A stretch of DNA of 64,000 nucleotides from the NCBI RefSeq assembly GCF_040545335.1, contig NZ_JBEPLU010000001.1, forward strand, positions 62,001 through 126,000, read 5' to 3'. This document shows positions 8,345-18,100 of this stretch, piece after piece (the stretch's first letter is position 1; each line of letters starts with the position of its first letter). The notes under the pieces were generated by a model. It saw only the letters and a list, made by a program, of their open reading frames with translations, was not told the DNA's origin and ran no database searches. This DNA comes from Phenylobacterium koreense (GTDB lineage Bacteria > Pseudomonadota > Alphaproteobacteria > Caulobacterales > Caulobacteraceae). The position numbers and the translations under genes are program-made.

Positions 8345-9163
8345 CTACAGGTAAGGCCCCCACATGAAAGCGACCGTCCCGAACACGCCGGCCGCCGTAT
8401 AGGCCGCGGCCAGGAAGACCACGGCAGCGGCGAACGCCTTCAGGCCGATATTTTCGCGCCTGGACGCAGCGAAATAGAGCTCAAGCAAGGTCAGCGGGAT
8501 CAGGTAGCTGCCGAAGACGAGCACGACGTCGGCGGGGCCGGACATGTCGTCGGTCATGCCTACGGGCCCCTGGTTGACCAGGACCCACCCCATAAGCCCG
8601 ACCCTCAGGAACCAGACGCCGCTCACGACCATGAAGGTGCGCATGGCCCAGATCCGATGGCGCTCGAAGCGGCGCTGGACCGCGCTGCGCCAGGCCAGGC
8701 CGGCGAAGAGCAGGATGAGCAGGCCGTTGACCAGAATGGCGACCGCCGAAACGACCGAGAGATAGGTTCCGCGGACCACAGCCAGCCAGATCCCGCTCAA
8801 AGCCATGAAACTGGCGATTGCGAGGAAGCTCCGCCCCGTCCAGCGGTGCAGGACCGGCCGAGTTCGACGCAAGCCGGGCACGAGTTGCATCAGGCCCATC
8901 AGCGTCACGGCCGACGCCAAGAGAGCGTGGGCGGCGAAGACGAAATTGCCGGCATCGTCGCCAGCGACATAACCATCGATCAGGGGCTTGTCATTCCAGG
9001 CGGCGAAGTCTCCGCGCGCGGTGCGGACTCCATAGAAGGCCAGGATGAACCAGATGAAGGCGGCTTGCCCAAAGGCGGCGACGAGGAACCATGCGACGCC
9101 CGCCCAACGCAGAGCGGTCGCGGCCAGGCTCGAGGCGGTGACGGAAGGATATGTGGTCGACAT
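8345..9163 (-). CDS. DUF2306 membrane protein
   Basis: A 272-residue membrane protein with about seven hydrophobic helices (for example GVAWFLVAAFGQAAFIWFIL near the N-terminus). It matches the DUF2306 type, with a cytochrome-like His-rich layout (HALLAS, HRWTGR and RHRIWAMR). Its function is not established. ATG 9163 is chosen over an in-frame TTG at 9178 because GGAG lies 6 bases before it. It is divergent from a membrane-anchored AraC-type regulator, suggesting a signal-regulator or regulator-target pair. Confidence 0.7.
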   Translation of the reverse strand: MSTTYPSVTASSLAATALRWAGVAWFLVAAFGQAAFIWFILAFYGVRTARGDFAAWNDKPLIDGYVAGDDAGNFVFAAHALLASAVTLMGLMQLVPGLRRTRPVLHRWTGRSFLAIASFMALSGIWLAVVRGTYLSVVSAVAILVNGLLILLFAGLAWRSAVQRRFERHRIWAMRTFMVVSGVWFLRVGLMGWVLVNQGPVGMTDDMSGPADVVLVFGSYLIPLTLLELYFAASRRENIGLKAFAAAVVFLAAAYTAAGVFGTVAFMWGPYL

Positions 9164-9336
9164 GGAGGCTCCGGGCAAAGACCTCGGGATGAGGTGATCT
9201 GCACGGAATGCGGGCGGGACGGATCGCCGTCTCGCCGATTTGGAATTCGGCCAGAACTTCTTGGCGTCCGCTTGCCGGACCCTGGACAGCCAGGCGCGCT
9301 CGCGCCATGAAAAACGCCCGCATCAGGGAGAACCCG

Positions 9337-10344
9337 ATGTCCAGGGCGTCAGCCCTCAGCCCCCCTGCGGGCCGCATGCTGCGGCCCTGGCGGCCGCCCA
9401 GCCGGGTGACCGCCTATGGCTCGCTCGCCGTCGCTTCATTCGTTTGCTACATCGCCGCCCAGTTGCTCGACGCGCCCCTCGCCAAGCGCTTTGCGATCAT
9501 CGGCCTGGGCGCATGCGGATGGTCGTGGCTGCTCACGCGGGCGCTATTCGACCCGGCAAAGCGCGACGTGCGTTGGGCGCGCATTGTGGGCCTGACCGTC
9601 GTCGTCACCGGCGGGCTTACCGCTCTCGTCCCCTCCGGCGGCGAGCTCTCCCGTTTCAGCGAGAACATCTACGCCCTCAGCGGCTCGGCGGCGCTGCTGC
9701 TGACCTTCGTCGAGCCGTTCCATCACTACCGGCCCAGCCTGCCAGCCGCCGAGAAGCGCTTCCGAGCGGCGTTTCTCGGGGTCTACACCCTGCTGATCAT
9801 GGTTTCGATCATCGGGCTGCGCGCCTCGGACAGCGCGGCCAGCGCCCACGCCAACAGCGTGATCAAAAGCATCTGCGCCCTGGTCGGCCTGGTCGCCGCA
9901 ACCGCGGCTGTATGGTACCGCCGTCGCCACCCGCTGCAGACGGAACAGAGGCCGACAGCGACCAGGCGCGCGGCGAACGCGGACGACGCCAGACTGGCCG
10001 AACGCCTCCTACGCCTGTTGCGCGAGGAGGAAATAGACAGGGACCCGGATCTGCGGGTCGCCGATGTGGCCGCACGGCTGGGCGAGCCGGAACACCGCGT
10101 CTCCCAGTGCGTCAGCCTCGGGCTCGGCTTCACCAACTTCAACCGGTTGATCAATCATCACAGGATCGAGCGGGCCAAGGCGCTGCTCGCCGACGGCCAC
10201 GAGCGGCGGTCGATCCTTGAGATCGCCTTCGAGTGCGGCTTCGCGTCCATCGGCCCATTCAATCGCGCCTTCAAGGATGAGGTCGGCCTCACGCCGCGAG
10301 CCTTTCGCGCAGCCAGCCGCGGCGAGGTCGCGAGCACGGGCTGA
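9337..10344 (+). CDS. AraC-family transcriptional regulator with N-terminal membrane domain
   Basis: A 335-residue protein. The first 180 or so residues contain about six transmembrane segments, from SLAVASFVCYIAAQLL to SICALVGLVAATAAVWY. The C-terminal part, from about residue 220, is an AraC/XylS double helix-turn-helix (LRVADVAARLGEPEHRVSQ and the SILEIAFECGFASIGPFNRA recognition region). The sensor is therefore in the membrane and the DNA-binding domain cytoplasmic. ATG 9337 is preferred because AGGGAGA lies 5 bases upstream. The ligand is unknown; the divergent DUF2306 gene is the most likely target. Confidence 0.8.
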   Translation: MSRASALSPPAGRMLRPWRPPSRVTAYGSLAVASFVCYIAAQLLDAPLAKRFAIIGLGACGWSWLLTRALFDPAKRDVRWARIVGLTVVVTGGLTALVPSGGELSRFSENIYALSGSAALLLTFVEPFHHYRPSLPAAEKRFRAAFLGVYTLLIMVSIIGLRASDSAASAHANSVIKSICALVGLVAATAAVWYRRRHPLQTEQRPTATRRAANADDARLAERLLRLLREEEIDRDPDLRVADVAARLGEPEHRVSQCVSLGLGFTNFNRLINHHRIERAKALLADGHERRSILEIAFECGFASIGPFNRAFKDEVGLTPRAFRAASRGEVASTG

Positions 10345-10447
10345 CCATTGGCGCGAGCGCGCGCTCGCCAGCCGAATGTTGAGAAATCGCGGTTCGGCGA
10401 TTACCGTCCCTTCGTCCGAGCAACGACTCTGACCGGGGGGAGACAGC

Positions 10448-10906
10448 ATGGGCGGCAGGGGCGCGGTCTTTTCGGCCATCCTGTGGGGCGGGCTCGTCGC
10501 CGCGACGCTGGACATCGGCGCCGCGGTGCTGATCAGCGGCAAGAGCTTCGGCTTCATCCTTCAGTTCATCGCCAGCGGACTGGTCGGGAAATCATCCTTC
10601 GAGGGCGGCGCGGCGACCGTTGCGCTCGGCCTTGTGTTGCAGGAGCTGATGGGGCTGATCATCGCCGCCGTCTTCGTGCTGACGAGCCTGAGGCTGCCGA
10701 CGCTTCGGCGGCGATGGCCTCTCTGGGGCCTGGCCTATGGGGCCGGAATCTTCGCCGTCATGAACTATGTCGTCGTTCCGCTGTCGGCGGTGGGGCGGTT
10801 CCCGAAGTTCACCCCTGAGTCCTTTGTGAAGAACCTCGTCGCGATGCTGTTGTTCGGGCTGATCATCGCCTGGTTCGCGCGTCGGCGCCTGGGCGCGGAT
10901 GCCTGA
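10448..10906 (+). CDS. Small membrane protein of unknown function
   Basis: A 152-residue protein with about four predicted transmembrane helices (near residues 8-28, 57-80, 93-112 and 129-145) and a positively charged loop LRLPTLRRRW. It lacks catalytic motifs. A GGGGGGAGACAGC stretch before the ATG provides the ribosome binding site. It resembles YagU/DUF1440-type membrane proteins in length and helix pattern only. It is isolated between an AraC regulator and a convergent flavoprotein gene. Confidence 0.65.
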   Translation: MGGRGAVFSAILWGGLVAATLDIGAAVLISGKSFGFILQFIASGLVGKSSFEGGAATVALGLVLQELMGLIIAAVFVLTSLRLPTLRRRWPLWGLAYGAGIFAVMNYVVVPLSAVGRFPKFTPESFVKNLVAMLLFGLIIAWFARRRLGADA

Positions 10907-10938
10907 AGGCCAGACGAAGGAAGCCGCCGTCAGGCGGC

Positions 10939-12555
10939 CTAAACCCCCGTCATGCTGCGCGCGACGGCTTCAGCGACCTTGATGCCGTCGATGGAGGCCG
11001 AGAGGATGCCGCCAGCGTAGCCCGCACCCTCGCCGGCGGGATAGAGGCCAGCCGTGTTGAGACTCTGGAAATCGGCGCCGCGAGTGATGCGGACGGGGGA
11101 CGAGGTGCGGGTCTCGACGCCCGTCAGGACGGCGTCGGGATCGTCGAAGCCCGGAATCTGGCGGGCGAAGGCCGGCAGGGCCTCGCGGATGGCGGCGATG
11201 GCGAAGTCCGGGAGGCAGGTCGAAAGGTCGGTCGGGGTGACGCCCGGGCGATATGACGGGACGATCTCGCCGAGCGCGGTCGAGGGCCGTCCGGCCAGGA
11301 AGTCGCCAACCCGCTGGCCCGGCGCGGCATAGGTCCCACCGCCGGCCTCGAAGGCTCGGGACTCCCAATGGCGTTGCAGGGTGATGCCCGCCAGGGGGTG
11401 GCCCGGATAGTCCTTTTCCGGCTCGATGCCGACGACGATGCCGGCGTTGGCGTTCCGCTCGTTGCGGGAATACTGGCTCATGCCGTTGGTGACGACGCGG
11501 CCCGGCTCGGAGGTGGCGGCCACCACCGTGCCGCCGGGGCACATGCAGAAGCTGTAGACGCTGCGGCCATTGGAGCAGTGGTGCGAGAGGGCGTAGGCCG
11601 CCGCGCCGAGGTCCTTGTGGCCGGCGCTGGTCCCGAACCGAGCGCGGTCGATCCAGGACTGCGGGTGCTCGATCCGGAAGCCCAACGAGAAGGGCTTGGC
11701 CTCCACATGGACGCCGCGGTCGTAGAGTGTTTGGAAGGTGTCGCGGGAGGAGTGGCCGAGGGCTAGGACCACGTGATCGGCCTCGATGTAACTGCCGTCG
11801 TGCAGGCGCAGGCCGTGCAGGCGCCGATGTCCGCCTTCCTCGATGATATCGAAGTCCTCGACCTTGTGCTGGAAGCGATATTCGCCGCCGAGAGCTTCGA
11901 CCTTCTCACGCATCGCCTCGACCATGGTGACCAGTCGGAAGGTGCCGACATGGGGGTGGGCCTCGGTGAGGATTTCCGGCGGCGCGCCAGCGGCGACGAA
12001 CTCGGTCAGGACCTTGCGGCTCAGGAAGCGCGGGTCCTTCACCTGGCTATAGAGCTTGCCGTCGGAGAAGGTGCCAGCGCCGCCCTCCCCGAACTGCACG
12101 TTGGATTCCGGATTGAGTTCGCTGCGCCGCCAGAGGCCCCAGGTGTCCTTGGTCCGCTCGCGCACCACCTTGCCGCGTTCGAGGATGATCGGGCGAAAGC
12201 CCATCTCGGCCAGGATCAGCCCCGCGAAGAGGCCGCAGGGGCCGGCGCCGATGACCACCGGGCGCTTGGCGAGCCCCTCTGGCGCGCGGGCGACGTGGCG
12301 GTATTCCATGTCGGGCGTCGGCTGGACGTTGCGGTCGCCGGAAAGCCGCGCCAGGACCTCCGCTTCGCCCCGCACCGTGACGTCCACCGTGTAGACCATC
12401 AGGATCGCAGCCTTGCGGCGCGCATCGTGCGCGCGGCGGAAAACGGCGTAGTCGATCAGGTCGGCGGCGGGCACGCCCAGGCGCTCGAGAATGGCGGCAG
12501 GCAGGGCCGCTTCCTCATGGCCGAGGGGGAGCTTCAGTTCGGTCAGGCGCAGCAT
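10939..12555 (-). CDS. FAD-dependent oxidoreductase, COG2509 family
   Basis: A 538-residue flavoprotein. It starts with a ~90-residue domain (residues 1-60 resemble the small alpha/beta domain typical of this family) followed by a dinucleotide-binding motif, VVIGAGPCGLFAG (GAGPCG at 103-108), and a second FAD-contact segment, ALGHSSRDTFQTL. The C-terminus has GEGAGYAGGILSA, as in HI0933/COG2509 dehydrogenases. The substrate is unknown. Length and domain order are typical for the family, and no operon partner is evident. Confidence 0.8.
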   Translation of the reverse strand: MLRLTELKLPLGHEEAALPAAILERLGVPAADLIDYAVFRRAHDARRKAAILMVYTVDVTVRGEAEVLARLSGDRNVQPTPDMEYRHVARAPEGLAKRPVVIGAGPCGLFAGLILAEMGFRPIILERGKVVRERTKDTWGLWRRSELNPESNVQFGEGGAGTFSDGKLYSQVKDPRFLSRKVLTEFVAAGAPPEILTEAHPHVGTFRLVTMVEAMREKVEALGGEYRFQHKVEDFDIIEEGGHRRLHGLRLHDGSYIEADHVVLALGHSSRDTFQTLYDRGVHVEAKPFSLGFRIEHPQSWIDRARFGTSAGHKDLGAAAYALSHHCSNGRSVYSFCMCPGGTVVAATSEPGRVVTNGMSQYSRNERNANAGIVVGIEPEKDYPGHPLAGITLQRHWESRAFEAGGGTYAAPGQRVGDFLAGRPSTALGEIVPSYRPGVTPTDLSTCLPDFAIAAIREALPAFARQIPGFDDPDAVLTGVETRTSSPVRITRGADFQSLNTAGLYPAGEGAGYAGGILSASIDGIKVAEAVARSMTGV

Positions 12556-12639
12556 TTGAGGGCTTCTAGCGCACTCGGCGAGCGCCGTCCTCCCCTGCGG
12601 GGAGCCCCGCCTGGCTTCGCCGGGAGCTCCCTTTCCGAC

Positions 12640-13422
12640 CTACTCCACCGGCACCGTGTAGTTCAGCGCCAGGCGGCCGCCATCGGGGTAGATGGTCTGG
12701 CCGGTGATGTAGGAGGCGTCGTCGCTGGCCAGGAAGACGGCGACGCGGCCGATTTCCTCGGCTTCGCCGAAGCGCCCGAGCGGGGTGCGAGAGAGGATGC
12801 GGTGGCGTGCGTCGTCGTCCTGCATGACGCCCTTGAGGATGTCGGTTGCGATGGTGCCGGGGCCGATGGCGTTGACGCGGACGCCGTGGGGCGCGAGGCC
12901 CAGCGCCATGGCTTTGGTGAGTTGGCCGAGCCCGCCCTTGGAGGTCACGTAGGCGATCTGGTTGGGGATGGCGAGGACGGCGTTGATCGAGGACATGTTG
13001 ATGATCGAGCCCTTGATCTTGGCGTCGACCATGTGCCGGGCCACGGTCTGGCCGACCACGAACGGCGCGCGCAGGTTCACCGCCAGCACCCGGTCGAAGT
13101 CCTCGAGCTCGGCGTCCAGGATGTCGCCCGGAGCCAGGATGCCGGCGTTGTTGACCAGCACGTCGATGCGGCCCAGCAGGGCGCAGGCGCGGATCACCGC
13201 CTTGCGGGCCGCCTCGGCGTCGGCCAGGTCGCAGGCGAGCGCGTGAACCTTGCGCCCCGAGCGGGCGGCGAGGTTGGCGGCGACCTTGTCGGTGCGGGCC
13301 TCATCGAGGTCGAGAAGGACGAGGTCGGCCCCCTCCCTGGCGAAGGCTTCGGCGCAGCCGAGGCCGATGCCGCCCGCAGCCCCGGTGATCAGGGCCGCGC
13401 GGCCTTCGAGGCGGCCGCTCAC
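12640..13422 (-). CDS. Short-chain dehydrogenase/reductase
   Basis: A 260-residue classical SDR. It has the cofactor motif TGAAGGIG (13-20), an acidic residue after beta-2 (LLDLDEA, favouring NAD+), NNAG at 91-94, catalytic Ser144/145, and Y158-x3-K162 (YVTSK). It should be an NAD(P)-dependent alcohol dehydrogenase or 3-ketoacyl reductase; the substrate cannot be read from the sequence. The upstream glyoxalase-like gene overlaps it by four bases (ATGA), so the two are translationally coupled. Confidence 0.85.
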   Translation of the reverse strand: MSGRLEGRAALITGAAGGIGLGCAEAFAREGADLVLLDLDEARTDKVAANLAARSGRKVHALACDLADAEAARKAVIRACALLGRIDVLVNNAGILAPGDILDAELEDFDRVLAVNLRAPFVVGQTVARHMVDAKIKGSIINMSSINAVLAIPNQIAYVTSKGGLGQLTKAMALGLAPHGVRVNAIGPGTIATDILKGVMQDDDARHRILSRTPLGRFGEAEEIGRVAVFLASDDASYITGQTIYPDGGRLALNYTVPVE

Positions 13423-13859
13423 CAGACGCCCGTATTCGGCATGGAGGCCCAGGGCTCGGCCGGAGCCTTGCGTTCGCCGGCCTGCAGCAATTCGATGGAA
13501 ATGCCGTCCGGAGAGCGGACGAAGGCCATGTGGCCGTCTCGCGGCGGTCGGTTGATGGTCACGCCGGCGTCGGCCAGGCGCTGGCAGAGCGCGTAGATGT
13601 CGTCCACCGCATAGGCCAGGTGCCCGAAATTGCGGCCGCCCTGATAGTCCTCCGGATCCCAGTTATAGGTCAGCTCGACCATCGGCGCCTTGTTCTGGCG
13701 CGCGGCGGCCTCGTCGCCGGGGGCGCAGAGGAAGACCAGAGTGAAGCGGCCGCCCTGGTTCTCGGTGCGGGAGACTTCCACCAGGCCCAACTTGGCGCAG
13801 TAGAAGTCGAGCGAGGCGTCGAGGTCCGAAACGCGGACCATGGTGTGCAGGTATCTCAC
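13419..13859 (-). CDS. gloA: Glyoxalase I-like VOC protein
   Basis: A 146-residue vicinal-oxygen-chelate protein that aligns along its length with lactoylglutathione lyase: it opens MRYLHTMVRVSDLD and contains VELTYNWDPEDY. The four metal ligands appear present as H5, E62, H80 and E123. Glyoxalase I isomerises the hemithioacetal of methylglyoxal and glutathione to S-lactoylglutathione. It is the first gene of a pair overlapping an SDR by four bases, which suggests a joint aldehyde/ketone detoxification or catabolic role. Confidence 0.75.
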   Translation of the reverse strand: MRYLHTMVRVSDLDASLDFYCAKLGLVEVSRTENQGGRFTLVFLCAPGDEAAARQNKAPMVELTYNWDPEDYQGGRNFGHLAYAVDDIYALCQRLADAGVTINRPPRDGHMAFVRSPDGISIELLQAGERKAPAEPWASMPNTGVW

Positions 13860-14104
13860 GGCGGCTCAGTTCCCTTCAGTCGGCCCGGAAACAGGGGATG
13901 GCGGACGGCGGCGTCGCACGCAAGGCCATGCTGCGGTCCTGCGGCTCCAGGGGCACATTATCCGGCCCACGGCGTATCTGTCCGCGATTTCATTTGCAGT
14001 CGGAGAACGCCGGCATCAGAAAACCATTGAAATACGAATTTCGGCCTGGGCTCTGGGCGCGATTCGAGCGCCGCAGATCAATGCGGCCCGGGGGAAAGCA
14101 AGGG

Positions 14105-15166
14105 ATGAAACTGAGGCCACAGTACCTCTTCGTCGTCGTGGTGGTGGCGGTCCTGGTGATCGCATTCACGCTTGGCACCATCGTCAACCGGTCCGGACGC
14201 GCGGCGCAGGCCAAGACCGCCGAAGCCCGGGGGGCGCCGACGGTGCAGACGGTGCTCACCCCGGAGGCGACTCGCGAATACACGGTGGCGATCCGTGGCC
14301 GGACGGAAGCCGCCCGCAGCGTGATCGTGCGCTCGGAGACTCCCGGCGTGGTCGCCGCGACCCCGGCGGTCGAGGGCGCGTTCGTGCGCAAGGGCGCTGT
14401 GCTCTGCCGTCTGAACCTCGACGCCCGGCAGGCGACCCTCGACCAGGCCCGCGCCAACCTGCGCTCCAGCCAGCTCCAGCAGAAGGCCTCGGAGGAGCTG
14501 CACGCCAAGGGCTATCGCTCGCAGACCCAGTTCCTGCAGGACCAGGCAGCGGCCGATGCGGCGGCCGCGACCGTGCGGCAGGCAGAGCTGGGCGTCGAGC
14601 AGATGAGCATCCGCGCGCCCTTCGACGGCGTGTTCGACCGGCGCGACGCCGAGATCGGGACCTATCTGCAACCCGGCCAGGCCTGCGGGACGATGATCGA
14701 GCTCAATCCGCTGCTGATCGTCGGCGACCTGCCGGAGACCGAGGCCTCGAAGGTGCAGGTCGGGGCGACGGCGACCGCCAAGCTGACTTCCGGCGAGACC
14801 CTCACCGGCCGCGTCCGCTACGCCGCCCGCGAGGCCGATCCCCAGACCCGCACCTATCGGGTCGAGGTGGCGGTGGCCAATCCGCAGATGACCCGCTCGG
14901 GGCTGTCGGCGGACGTGCGGATCGGCAGCGGATCGGGTCCGGCGCACCTGGTGCCCCTGTCCTCGCTGGTGCTGGACGCGGCCGGACGCCAGGGAGTCCG
15001 CTACGTGCAGGTGGGCGAGAAGGTCGCTTTTTCGCCGGTGAACGTCCTGGAGGAGACCGCCTCCGGCATCTGGGTGGTGGGCCTGCACGGTCCGGTCCGC
15101 GTCATCACGGTCGGCCAGTCCTATGTGGCCGAGGGTCAGAAGGTTCGGGCGACGCTCGCGCGCTGA
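14105..15166 (+). CDS. RND efflux periplasmic adaptor (membrane fusion protein)
   Basis: A 353-residue HlyD/AcrA-type adaptor. It has an N-terminal membrane anchor (LFVVVVVAVLVIAFTLGTIV, residues 8-27), a lipoyl-like half (SVIVRSETPGVVAATPAVEGA), a short helical hairpin (residues ~105-160), a beta-barrel and a membrane-proximal domain. There is no lipobox, so it is anchored by the N-terminal helix. It precedes the RND permease by 28 bases and should link it to an outer-membrane channel, which is not encoded here. The ATG at 14105 is chosen; upstream in-frame starts lack homology. Confidence 0.85.
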   Translation: MKLRPQYLFVVVVVAVLVIAFTLGTIVNRSGRAAQAKTAEARGAPTVQTVLTPEATREYTVAIRGRTEAARSVIVRSETPGVVAATPAVEGAFVRKGAVLCRLNLDARQATLDQARANLRSSQLQQKASEELHAKGYRSQTQFLQDQAAADAAAATVRQAELGVEQMSIRAPFDGVFDRRDAEIGTYLQPGQACGTMIELNPLLIVGDLPETEASKVQVGATATAKLTSGETLTGRVRYAAREADPQTRTYRVEVAVANPQMTRSGLSADVRIGSGSGPAHLVPLSSLVLDAAGRQGVRYVQVGEKVAFSPVNVLEETASGIWVVGLHGPVRVITVGQSYVAEGQKVRATLAR

Positions 15167-15194
15167 CGCGAGGGCTCCCTAAGGAGACGAAGCC

Positions 15195-18100
15195 ATGATC
15201 GGACCTCTGATCGACGGCGCGATAAAACGACGGAAAGTCGTCCTGGCGGTCACCCTGATCGCCAGCCTGTTCGGCTTCGGAGCCTATCTCTCCATGCCGC
15301 GGGAGTCGGACCCGAATATCGACTTCCCGTTCCTGGCGGTGGTGGTTCCCTATCCGGGGGTCAGTCCCGAGGACGCCGAGCGGCTGCTCGTGCGGCCGCT
15401 GGAGACCGAGATTCAGACCATCGACGGCATCAAGGAGATGAACTCCGTCGCCCGGCAGGGCATGGCGGTCGTCAACCTGGAATTTGAACCCAACTTCGAC
15501 AAGGACAAGGCTCTGGCCGAGGTGCGCGCCAAGGTCGACCTGGCCCGCGGCGAGTTCCCGCCGGACGCCGAAGAGCCGATCATCGAGGAGGCCAGTACGG
15601 CGGCCGACCCGGTCATCGGCATCGTGCTGTCGGGCGCGGCGCCCGAGCGGACCCTGTTCCAGATCTCCCGCGAGCTGCAGGACCGGCTGGAAGGCACGCC
15701 CGGCGTGCTGGAGGTCTATCTCAACGGCGGTCGCGAGGAGGTGCTGGAAGTCACCATCGACCCGGTGCGGATGGAGGCGGCCAACGTCACCACCGGCGAA
15801 CTCGCCCAACTCATCGCCCGGAACAACCAGCTCGTGCCCGCCGGCAACCTGGAATCCGGGACCGGCAAGTTCGCAGTCAAGGTGCCCGGCGTGGTCGAGA
15901 AGCCGGAGGACATCCTCTCCCTGCCGATCAAGCGCAACGGCGACCGGCTAATCACCGTGGCCGACATCGGCGATGTGCGGCGGACCTTCAAGGAGGCGAC
16001 CTATATCAGCCGCTTCAACGGCCAGCCGGCCTTCTCGGTGGATGTCGCCAAGCGCTCGGGGGCCAACATCCTCGACACCGTCGCGGCGGTTCGCAAGGTG
16101 GTGGCCGAGGAACAGACCCGCTGGCCCGAGACGGTCAAGGTCTCCTACATCTTCGACCAGAGCGACTTTATCGGCCGGACCCTGGTGGTGCTGGAAAGCG
16201 GCCTGCTGATCGCGACCATCCTGGTGATGCTGATCATCGTCGCGACCCTGGGCATCCGGCAGGGGCTGATGGTCGGGGCGGCGATCCCCGCCTGCTTCAT
16301 GATCGCCTTCCTGATGCTGAACGCCACCGGCAACACCCTGAACCAGATGGTGATGTTCGGCCTGGTGCTGGCGGTGGGGATCCTGGTGGACGGCGGCATC
16401 GTCGTGGTCGAGTACGCCGACCGCAAGATGGCCGAGGGCCTGACCAAGGAAGAGGCCTTCGCCGCCGCCGGCAAGCGCATGTTCTGGCCGGTGCTGAACG
16501 GCACCCTGACGACCCTGTGCGCCTTCGTGCCCTTCCTGTTCTGGAACTCGATCGCCGGGAAGTTCATGAGCTTCCTGCCCCTGACCCTGTTCTATGTGCT
16601 CGGCGGCTCGATCTTCATCGCGCTGATCTTCACCCCCGCCCTCGGCTCGATCTTCGGGCGCAAGGCGGCCGTGGACGCCGCGCACCTGGCGGAGATCGAA
16701 AAGTCCGAACACGGCGACCCGCTGCAGATGACCGGCTTCATGGGCCGCTATGCGCGGACGGTGCACGCCCTGGGCAAGCGTCCGCTGATGGCGCTCGGCG
16801 CCACCGTGCTGGTCATCGTGGCGGTGGTGTCGGCGTTCGTCGCGGCCAAGAAGCCCACCGAGTTCTTCCTGCGCCAGGACCCCGAATATGTGGCGGTCTA
16901 CGTGAAGGCGCGAGGCAACCTCTCGCCCCAGGCGCAGGACTCGCTGGTCGCCCAGGTCGAACAGCGGATGCAGGGGATCAAGGGGATCGAATCGGTCTTC
17001 GTCCGTTCGGGCACGACCAGCCCCGGCGGCGGCCCGAACTCTCCGCCCAACGACACCATCGGCCGGATCAGCGTCGACTTCGTAGACTACGAGGAACGGC
17101 TTGGCCTTGGCCTGGTCGGCAAGGACGTCGCCAACGAGATCCGGCGGCGGGTGACCAACATCCCCGGCATCGAGGTCGAGGTCCGCGAGCCCCAGGGCGG
17201 CCCGCCCGTGGGCAAGGACGTGCAGGTCGAGCTGCGCGGCCAGGACCCCGTCGCGCTCAACAAGGCGGCCGATCTGGTGAAGGCCAAGATGGCCGCCGAC
17301 CCACAGCTCTACGAGCTGGAGGACAACCGCACATCGCCGGGAATCGAGTGGAACATGACCGTCGATCGCGAGGCGGCCGGCCGCTACGGCGTGGACGTGC
17401 TGACGGTCGGCCAGGCGATCCAATTCGTCACCGGCGGGGTTCTGGTCGGCCGCTTCCGCCCCGACGACGCCGACGACGAGCTGGACATCCGGGTGCGCTT
17501 CCCGCCGGAGAGCCGCAACGTCGCGGCCTTCGACACCCTGAAGGTGCCGACCCAGTTCGGGCCGGTGCCGGCCAGCTACTTCATCAAGCTTGCGCCGGCC
17601 CAGCAGGTGACGACCATCCAGCGCCGGGACGCCCAGCGGCTGGTGGTGATCCAGGCCAACACCATCGAGGGCGTCGCCACCAACGCGAAGATCGCCGAGC
17701 TGCGACCCTGGCTGCAGCAGGCCAACATCCCCCCTTCCGTCCGCTGGAAGTTCACCGGCGCCGACGAAGAGGGTCAGGAAGCGGCGCAGTTCTTCATGGT
17801 GGCCATGGCCGTCTCGCTGTTCCTGATGTCGGTGATCCTGCTCTGGCAGTTCAACTCGTACTATGGGGTGGTGGTGACGCTGTCGGCCGTGGCCCTGTCG
17901 ACGGTCGGCGTGTTGTTGGGTGTGGTGGTGAACCTCGCCCACACCTTCGACTACCTGTCGGTGCTGATGCTGGGCACAGGCGTCGTGGCGCTGGCCGGTG
18001 TGGTGGTCGGGCACAATATCGTGCTGGTGGACACCTTCTACCAGCTTCGGCGGACCGGCTTCCCGGCCGCGGAGGCGGCGGTGCGAGCAGCGACCCAGCG

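Noticed and set aside
12556..12639. Several short GC hairpins between the flavoprotein and SDR genes
   Set aside because: Arms of about six bases in GC-rich DNA are expected by chance; no T-run.
14029..14042. GAAAT-ACGA-ATTTC inverted repeat before the RND adaptor
   Set aside because: Arms are only 5 bases and AT-rich, and no TetR/MarR-type regulator is encoded nearby.
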